DNA of 64,000 nt from Streptomyces sp. PsTaAH-137 (GTDB lineage Bacteria > Actinomycetota > Actinomycetes > Streptomycetales > Streptomycetaceae), in NCBI RefSeq assembly GCF_003259365.1, contig NZ_QLLY01000006.1, forward strand, positions 312,851-376,850. The letters run 5' to 3'. This document shows, piece by piece, positions 59,032-64,000 of this stretch. Within the stretch, counting starts at the first letter, position 1. The number at the start of each line of letters is the position of its first letter. The translations under genes and the position numbers were made by a program. The notes beneath the pieces are model-generated. The model worked only from the letters and a program-made list of their open reading frames with translations. It made no database searches and was not told the DNA's origin.

Positions 59032-59058
59032 GCACGGCGGGTAGGCACCCCGCCGTGC
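59032..59058 (+). terminator. 10-bp stem-loop terminator after lpdA
   Basis: GCACGGCGGG (59032-59041) pairs perfectly with CCCGCCGTGC (59049-59058), 7-nt loop, 45 nt after the stop. Confidence 0.78.
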
Positions 59059-59114
59059 GTATACCACTTCCGGGGGTCTGGCATGAACAGAATCTGTAAT
59101 TCGGCGCAAACTGC

Positions 59115-59143
59115 TGAAACCAGACGGTCGTTGGGGTTACTGT
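59115..59143 (+). promoter_or_regulatory. Candidate promoter for a leaderless DeoR mRNA
   Basis: TGAAAC (59115-59120), 17 nt, TACTGT (59138-59143), then the GTG start only 7 nt later at 59151. There is no SD before the GTG. Spacing fits transcription starting at or next to the start codon. Confidence 0.5.
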
Positions 59144-59150
59144 CAGTTTC

Positions 59151-60110
59151 GTGTTCGCTGCAGAACGTCGTCAATTGATCCTCGAAATGGTGCGAGCCAA
59201 CGGGGCTGTATCGCTCCGTGAACTCGCCCGCGTCGTCCAGACCTCCGAAGTGACCGTGCGGCGGGACGTGCGCGCACTGGAGGCAGAAGGACTCCTCGAC
59301 CGCCGGCACGGCGGTGCGGTATTGCCGGGCGGATTCACGCGGGAGTCCGGTTTTCCGCAGAAGTCACATCTCGCGACCGCAGAGAAAACGGCCATCGCCG
59401 ATCTCGCCGCGGGTCTCGTCGAAGAGGGCGAGGCCATCGTGGTGGGCGCGGGGACGACCACGCAGGAGCTGGCCCGCCGGCTCGCGCGTGTGCCGGGCCT
59501 GACCGTCGTCACCAACTCGCTCCTCGTCGCCCAGGCGTTGGCCCATGCCAACCGGGTCGAGGTCGTCATGACCGGTGGCACGCTGCGGGGTTCCAACTAC
59601 GCCCTGGTGGGCAGCGGTGCCGAGCAGTCCCTCCAGGGGCTGAGAGTGTCGCGGGCGTTCCTGTCCGGGAGCGGCCTGACGGCCGAGCGCGGTCTGTCCA
59701 CGTCCAACATGCTGTCGGCGTCGGTGGACCGGGCGCTCGTCCAGGCCGCCGCCGAGGTGGTGGTCCTCGCCGATCACTCGAAGCTCGGCACGGACACCAT
59801 GTTCCAGACGGTGCCCACGGATGTGATCACGCGTCTCGTCACCGACGAGCCGCCCGCCCACGACGACCGCGCCGCCACCGAGTTGCAGGCGCTGGCCGAC
59901 CAGGGTGTGCAGATCGCCGTCGCGGGCTCGGGGCCTGGCTCCGCCGGGGGCGGTGACTCCGCTCCGGCACGGCAGTCCCGCAGGGATGTCCCGCTCCCGG
60001 TCCAGCGCCGCGGCCAACTCCCCGGCGGGGGACACCCATTGCGGAACGCTGCCGCGATGGAACCAGCCCCGGAGCGCTCGGCGAGGGTGGCCGATCTACG
60101 ACGCCGCTAG
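59151..60110 (+). CDS. DeoR/GlpR-family transcriptional regulator
   Basis: 319 residues from GTG 59151. Winged HTH at about 5-55 (LILEMVRANGAVSLRELARV, TSEVTVRRDVRALEAEGLL), then the DeoR sugar-phosphate sensor with IVVGAGTTTQELARRL, MTGGTLRGSNYALVG and ADHSKLGTD. The last 60 residues are a Pro/Arg/Gly-rich extension not needed by the family. DeoR proteins respond to phosphorylated sugars, so it is one candidate for controlling the nearby pentose/nucleoside genes, but its own promoter lacks the shared operator. Nothing else ties it to them. Confidence 0.88.
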   Translation: MFAAERRQLILEMVRANGAVSLRELARVVQTSEVTVRRDVRALEAEGLLDRRHGGAVLPGGFTRESGFPQKSHLATAEKTAIADLAAGLVEEGEAIVVGAGTTTQELARRLARVPGLTVVTNSLLVAQALAHANRVEVVMTGGTLRGSNYALVGSGAEQSLQGLRVSRAFLSGSGLTAERGLSTSNMLSASVDRALVQAAAEVVVLADHSKLGTDTMFQTVPTDVITRLVTDEPPAHDDRAATELQALADQGVQIAVAGSGPGSAGGGDSAPARQSRRDVPLPVQRRGQLPGGGHPLRNAAAMEPAPERSARVADLRRR

Positions 60111-60264
60111 GGCCTGGGGCTCCGCCCCGGACCCCGCTCCTCAATCGCCGGAGGGGCTTGATGTGGCTGATGTGATCGCCGCCGGGGGCGCGGGGAACTG
60201 CGCGCTCAGCCACGACGGACGCGCACCCGGCGACGAGCCGTGGTCAATCGCCGGAGGGGCTTGA
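60110..60264. repeat. Mixed dispersed repeats between DeoR and TetR genes
   Basis: A full copy of the second repeat family (hairpin GGGGCTCCGCCCCGG, then AATCGCCGGAGGGGCTTG) at about 60110-60166, one core of the first family at about 60184-60205, and a partial second-family copy at 60244-60264 that includes the TetR stop codon. Confidence 0.8.
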
Positions 60265-60843
60265 CCGGGTGATGCCCCGCAGCGTCAACGTCAGCAGGCG
60301 ATCAGCCAGGCCCGGGTCGGACGGGGTCTCCTCAGCGGCCAGCGCGATCGCGTTGGTCAGTTGCAGCAGATCCGAGATGGAGACGTCCCGGCGCACAGCC
60401 CCCGACTCCTGGGCCCGCGTCAGGAGCGCCTGCCCCGCCTCGCGCATCGGCGCACTGCACCGGGCGAGAGCGGAACTGGCGTCCTGGGACGCCGACATGA
60501 GGGCGCCCGACAGGCCGCGGTACTCGCTCGCGTGGGTGATGATGTCCCGCAGCCACGCCACGAGTGCGGAGCACGGCTGCGGGGCGTCGAGCAGCGCCCG
60601 GGAGCGGTCGAGGAGTTCGGTCACGGCCTCCTCGAAGACGGCGCTCAACAGCGCGTACCGGTTGGGGAAGTGCCGGTACAGGGTGCCGATGCCGACCCCG
60701 GCGCCGCGCGCCACGTCCTCCAGGGACGCCGACGTCCCGTGCTCGGCGAACGCCGCACGGGCGACGACGAGCAGCCGCTCGTAGTTGCGGCGCGCGTCCG
60801 CCCGCATGGGTCGGGCACCGGCGTGCGCGGTCTCGGGCGTCAT
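60244..60843 (-). CDS. TetR-family transcriptional regulator
   Basis: 199 residues from ATG 60843, with GGGAGAG upstream. HTH at about 18-62 (RADARRNYERLLVVARAAFA, SLEDVARGAGVGIGTLYRHF). The ligand domain is a generic TetR_C form. It is followed upstream (toward 60870) by the accA2 terminator and has no divergent partner. The last codons lie inside a repeat element. Target unknown. Confidence 0.88.
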   Translation of the reverse strand: MTPETAHAGARPMRADARRNYERLLVVARAAFAEHGTSASLEDVARGAGVGIGTLYRHFPNRYALLSAVFEEAVTELLDRSRALLDAPQPCSALVAWLRDIITHASEYRGLSGALMSASQDASSALARCSAPMREAGQALLTRAQESGAVRRDVSISDLLQLTNAIALAAEETPSDPGLADRLLTLTLRGITRSSPSGD

Positions 60844-60900
60844 GAGCTCTCCCAGGGTGCGGGCCTTCAAGGATGCCTGATCGTTCCGGTACGACGGCGA

Positions 60901-60936
60901 AGCGCCCGCCGGCCCCTCGCGGGGCCAACGGGCGCT
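60901..60936 (-). terminator. Two-step stem-loop terminator after accA2
   Basis: AGCGCCCG (60901-60908) pairs with CGGGCGCT (60929-60936) and an inner GGCCCC/GGGGCC (60911-60916/60921-60926) with a TCGC loop extends the stem. It lies 22 nt after the accA2 stop. Confidence 0.8.
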
Positions 60937-60957
60937 CGGTACAACCGGATCGGACGG

Positions 60958-62730
60958 TCAGTCCTTGATCTCGCAGATGGCGGCACCGGAGGTGAGCGAG
61001 GCGCCGACCTCGGCGGACAGGCCCTTGATGGTGCCGGACTTGTGCGCGTTGAGCGGCTGCTCCATCTTCATGGCCTCCAGGACGACGATCAGGTCGCCCT
61101 CCTTGACCTCCTGGCCCTCCTCGACGGCGATCTTCACGATCGTGCCCTGCATCGGGGAGGCGAGGGTGTCACCGGAGGCGGCGGGGCCGGACTTCTTGGC
61201 CGCGCGCCGCTTGGGCTTGGCGCCCGCGTTGAGCCCGGTGCGGGCCAGCGACATGCCCATCCCGGCGGGCAGCGACACCTCGAGACGTTTGCCACCGACC
61301 TCGACGACGACGGTCTCGCGGCCGGCCTCGTCCTCCTCACCGTCGGCCGCGGGCGCGGCGAACGGCGGGATGTCGTTGACGAACTCGGTCTCGATCCACC
61401 GGGTGAAGATGGTGAACGGCTCGTCGGAGCCGGTCAGTTCGGGGGCGAACGCCGGGTCGACGACGACCTTGCGGTGGAACGGGATGGCGGTGGCCATGCC
61501 CTCGACCTCGAACTCGGCCAGCGCGCGGGAGGCCCGCTCCAGGGCCTCCTTGCGGGTGCGGCCGGTCACGATCAGCTTCGCGAGCAGCGAGTCCCAGGCC
61601 GGACCGATCACGGAGCCGGACTCGACACCGGCGTCCAGACGGACACCGGGGCCTGCCGGGCCCTCGAACCTGGTGACGGTGCCGGGCGCGGGCAGGAAGT
61701 TGCGGCCCGGGTCCTCACCGTTGATCCGGAACTCGAAAGAGTGACCGCGCAGCACGGGGTCGCCGTAGCCGAGCTCCTCGCCGTCGGCGATCCGGAACAT
61801 CTCGCGGACCAGGTCGATGCCGGCGACCTCTTCGGTGACCGGGTGCTCGACCTGGAGGCGGGTGTTGACCTCCAGGAAGGAGATCGTGCCGTCCGCGCCG
61901 ACCAGGAACTCGACCGTGCCGGCGCCGACGTAGCCGGCCTCCTTCAGGATCGCCTTGGACGCGGAGTACAGCTCCTCGACCTGGGCGTCCGACAGGAACG
62001 GCGCCGGGGCCTCCTCCACCAGCTTCTGGTGGCGGCGCTGGAGCGAGCAGTCACGGGTCGAGACGACCACCACGTTGCCGTGGGAGTCGGCCAGGCACTG
62101 GGTCTCCACGTGCCGGGGCTTGTCCAGGTAGCGCTCCACGAAGCACTCACCGCGGCCGAACGCGGCCACGGCCTCGCGCACCGCGGAGTCGTACAGCTCC
62201 GGCACCTCTTCGAGCGTGCGGGCGACCTTCAGGCCGCGGCCGCCGCCACCGAAGGCGGCCTTGATCGCGATCGGCAGGCCGTGCTCCTCGGCGAAGGCCA
62301 CGACCTCCTCCGCGCCCGAGACCGGGTCCGGGGTGCCCGCCACCAGCGGGGCACCGGCGCGCTGCGCGATGTGCCGGGCGGCGACCTTGTCACCGAGGTC
62401 CCGGATGGCGTGCGGCGGCGGACCGATCCAGATCAGCTCCGCGTCCAGCACGGCCTGGGCGAACTCCGCGTTCTCCGACAGGAATCCGTAGCCCGGGTGG
62501 ATGGCGTCCGCGCCGGAGTCCTTGGCGGCCTGCAACACCTTGGCGATGTCCAGATAGCTCGTCGCCGGGGTGTCACCACCCAGCGCGAAGGCCTCGTCGG
62601 CCGCGCGGACGTGCAGAGCGTCCCGGTCCGGATCGGCGTAGACGGCAACGCTTGCGATCCCGGCGTCCCGGCACGCCCGGGCCACGCGGACAGCGATTTC
62701 GCCACGGTTGGCGATGAGCACCTTGCGCAC
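60958..62730 (-). CDS. accA2: Acyl-CoA carboxylase alpha subunit (biotin carboxylase + BCCP), AccA2 type
   Basis: 590 residues from GTG 62730 with GGAGGGAG upstream. Biotin carboxylase domain about 1-450 ([47 protein letters not shown] as ATP grasp, [15 protein letters not shown]), then a BCCP domain with the biotinyl-lysine in [10 protein letters not shown] at about K555. It carboxylates biotin for the separate beta subunits that make malonyl-CoA and methylmalonyl-CoA. No beta or epsilon subunit is in the window. It was named from family resemblance and neighbourhood. Confidence 0.93.
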   Translation of the reverse strand: MRKVLIANRGEIAVRVARACRDAGIASVAVYADPDRDALHVRAADEAFALGGDTPATSYLDIAKVLQAAKDSGADAIHPGYGFLSENAEFAQAVLDAELIWIGPPPHAIRDLGDKVAARHIAQRAGAPLVAGTPDPVSGAEEVVAFAEEHGLPIAIKAAFGGGGRGLKVARTLEEVPELYDSAVREAVAAFGRGECFVERYLDKPRHVETQCLADSHGNVVVVSTRDCSLQRRHQKLVEEAPAPFLSDAQVEELYSASKAILKEAGYVGAGTVEFLVGADGTISFLEVNTRLQVEHPVTEEVAGIDLVREMFRIADGEELGYGDPVLRGHSFEFRINGEDPGRNFLPAPGTVTRFEGPAGPGVRLDAGVESGSVIGPAWDSLLAKLIVTGRTRKEALERASRALAEFEVEGMATAIPFHRKVVVDPAFAPELTGSDEPFTIFTRWIETEFVNDIPPFAAPAADGEEDEAGRETVVVEVGGKRLEVSLPAGMGMSLARTGLNAGAKPKRRAAKKSGPAASGDTLASPMQGTIVKIAVEEGQEVKEGDLIVVLEAMKMEQPLNAHKSGTIKGLSAEVGASLTSGAAICEIKD

Positions 62731-63035
62731 GATGGCTCCCTCCTTGAAACAAGCCGAGTTTAGGGACAGCCGACACGGGCTTACGACCCATCCCCAATGG
62801 TGAGCTTGCCCACACGGAGTGTGACTCGAGGGCTGCTCGGTCCCGGAAATCCCTTGTCGCGCCTGGCTGCAGGGGATCCCTCGGTCGAACCCTATCCCCG
62901 CTGTGTGGTCTAGGTCTCTGTGAGACCGCGCTGCGGCCGGTCGGCTTTCTTTGTGGAGTCCCTACGAATGGCCCAACGATTCTTTGCCTTCGCCAGAACC
63001 CTTGTCGGGAGGTTTACCCGTTAGTAGCGTTCGCG
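62731..63035. promoter_or_regulatory. Divergent intergenic region between accA2 and a membrane protein
   Basis: 305 bp with lower GC than the genes, expected to hold promoters for both. A TCGGGAGGTTTACCCG-like inverted repeat lies about 63006-63021. I saw no gene and no clear -35/-10 pair. Confidence 0.45.
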
Positions 63036-63557
63036 ATGTCTCGACGTACTCGCAGTAACAGGCGATGGCTCAGGGGAAAGTGGGTGGGGCCGGTGGCCCG
63101 CAGGCCGGTGGCGTGGGTGGCCGCGATCGTGCTCATCGCGGAGGCGCTCGGAATCGCCTTCCTGAACTGGTTCCTCGGCCTGGTGGTCGACCACCAGGAG
63201 ATGTCCCTGGCCGGTCTCGACCCGCGTGCGATGTCCGTCGGCGCCTGGGTCGCGGGCGGCGTCTTCGGCCTCTACCTGCTGCTGTGCGCCGTGGTGCTGC
63301 TGCGCGCCGCGATCACCGACCGGGCGCCGGGCGGCTTCGGACGGATCCTGCTGATCAGCGTGGCCGTGGTGCACGGGCTGCTCGGTGCGTTCGCGATCGG
63401 CCTGGTGGGCTGGCTCGCGTTCGTCGCCATGATGGTCGTGCTCGGCCTCGTCGTGCTGACGCTGGTGGCCTACGACCGCCGGGACAAGACCACGCAGGAC
63501 GCGCGGCCCGCGCCGCCGGCCGGGCCCGCTAGCCCTCCGGCGCCCACAACTCCGTGA
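63036..63557 (+). CDS. Small four-helix membrane protein, unknown
   Basis: 173 residues. Arg-rich cytosolic N-terminus, then hydrophobic segments at about 26-48, 70-90, 103-118 and 121-142, and a Pro-rich C-terminal tail. No recognised domain. The last 29 bp overlap the 3' end of the Maf gene on the other strand. It lies in a conserved-looking acyl-CoA carboxylase neighbourhood, but its role is unknown. Confidence 0.75.
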   Translation: MSRRTRSNRRWLRGKWVGPVARRPVAWVAAIVLIAEALGIAFLNWFLGLVVDHQEMSLAGLDPRAMSVGAWVAGGVFGLYLLLCAVVLLRAAITDRAPGGFGRILLISVAVVHGLLGAFAIGLVGWLAFVAMMVVLGLVVLTLVAYDRRDKTTQDARPAPPAGPASPPAPTTP

Positions 63558-64000
63558 CGCTGACGCCCAGTTCCGTCAGCAGGCGGCGCAGCAGCGGCAG
63601 CGACAGCCCGATGACGTTGCCGTGGTCGCCGTCGATGCCGTCGATGAAGGGCGCCGAGCGCCCGTCGAGGGTGAAGGCGCCCGCCACGTGGAGGGGCTCG
63701 CCCGTCGCCACGTACGCGGCGATCTCGGCGTCGGTCGGCTCGCCGAACCGGACCACGGTGGACCCGATGCCCGAGGCGTACCGGCCGGTCGCGGTGTCGT
63801 AGACGCAGTGGCCCGTCTGGAGGGTGCCAGCGCGGCCCCGCATCGCCTTCCAGCGGGCCGTGGCCTCCTCGGCGTCGGCGGGCTTGCCGAGCGGCTCGCC
63901 GTCCAGATCGAGGACGGAGTCGCAGCCGACGACCAGCGCGTCCCGGGCCTCGGGCCGGGCGGCCACGACGGAGGCCTTGGCCTCGGCGAGGGCGAGCGCG
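63529..64000 (-). CDS. Maf-family nucleoside triphosphate pyrophosphatase (5' end outside window)
   Basis: Frame open to the window edge, about 157 residues visible. Maf motifs: [16 protein letters not shown] (catalytic Asp), [49 protein letters not shown] and [14 protein letters not shown]. Maf proteins hydrolyse non-canonical or modified NTPs (dTTP/UTP or m7GTP types) to NMP and PPi and can affect septum formation. The N-terminal substrate motif is outside, so the subtype cannot be called. Confidence 0.9.
   Translation of the reverse strand, partial: ALALAEAKASVVAARPEARDALVVGCDSVLDLDGEPLGKPADAEEATARWKAMRGRAGTLQTGHCVYDTATGRYASGIGSTVVRFGEPTDAEIAAYVATGEPLHVAGAFTLDGRSAPFIDGIDGDHGNVIGLSLPLLRRLLTELGVSVTELWAPEG

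Noticed and set aside
62731..63035. Riboswitch before accA2 or the membrane protein
   Set aside because: Only a short inverted repeat was seen and no conserved aptamer core (for example cobalamin or TPP boxes) could be recognised.

Overview
The window is high-GC actinobacterial chromosome, almost certainly Streptomyces. Codon third positions are nearly all G or C, GTG starts and 1-4 bp start/stop overlaps are common, and it carries the AfsQ1/AfsQ2/SigQ signal-transduction genes, an AccA2-type biotin carboxylase and two dispersed intergenic repeat families familiar from streptomycetes. From memory, not from a search, the gene order matches the S. coelicolor core region around SCO4869-SCO4923.

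Layout. 1-4151: the end of a methylmalonyl-CoA mutase-type subunit, a LeuE exporter, a Uma2 nuclease-fold protein and a divergent FAD-monooxygenase/TetR pair with two operator palindromes. 4165-20079: a cell-surface glycopolymer locus. The minus arm (15144 down to 4165) carries two GT2-polysialyltransferase-like cassettes, a TPR protein with a sialylmotif-like domain, a GT8-like/TPR/pyruvyltransferase fusion and two acyltransferases. The plus arm (15343-20079) carries a DUF6716-like glycosyltransferase, a CMP-nonulosonate synthetase fused to a HAD phosphatase, a NeuB-type synthase and a GT52-like transferase. The likely product is a sialic-acid-like (Kdn-type teichulosonic acid) wall polymer. 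No exporter is visible. 20333-23426: a DUF4097 protein, an HTH regulator and an M20 amidohydrolase.

23778-33485, 39862-41010 and 47008-56610: nucleoside uptake and salvage. The genes are two BMP lipoproteins, an ABC importer with cytidine deaminase, thymidine phosphorylase, adenosine deaminase, uridine kinase-like protein, DeoC with two aldehyde dehydrogenase-family proteins, a phospho-sugar mutase and purine nucleoside phosphorylase. Seven of the transcription units share the palindrome TCTACGCGCGTAGA (or a close variant) 16-62 nt before their start codons. Together they can import nucleosides, deaminate and phosphorolyse them, isomerise (deoxy)ribose-1-P, cleave deoxyribose-5-P and oxidise the acetaldehyde released. 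This looks like one co-regulated regulon that has not been gathered into one operon.

Other blocks: 33581-39716 mixed transporters and regulators (Uma2, AEC carrier, STAS, SigG-like ECF sigma, MFS/LysR pair, alpha/beta hydrolase); 41152-48173 small secreted and membrane proteins around the AfsQ system; 52095-53922 a PH-like membrane protein and a polytopic mannosyltransferase-like protein; 56993-64000 a GGCT-fold protein, an LpdA-type flavoprotein, DeoR and TetR regulators, AccA2, a small membrane protein and a Maf protein cut by the window end. The repeat-rich intergenic stretches hold hairpins built from a GGCGCGGGGAACTGCGCG element. One of them, at 51725-52040, is an exact 57-bp tandem array. 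No tRNA, rRNA, CRISPR array, insertion sequence or phage gene was seen.
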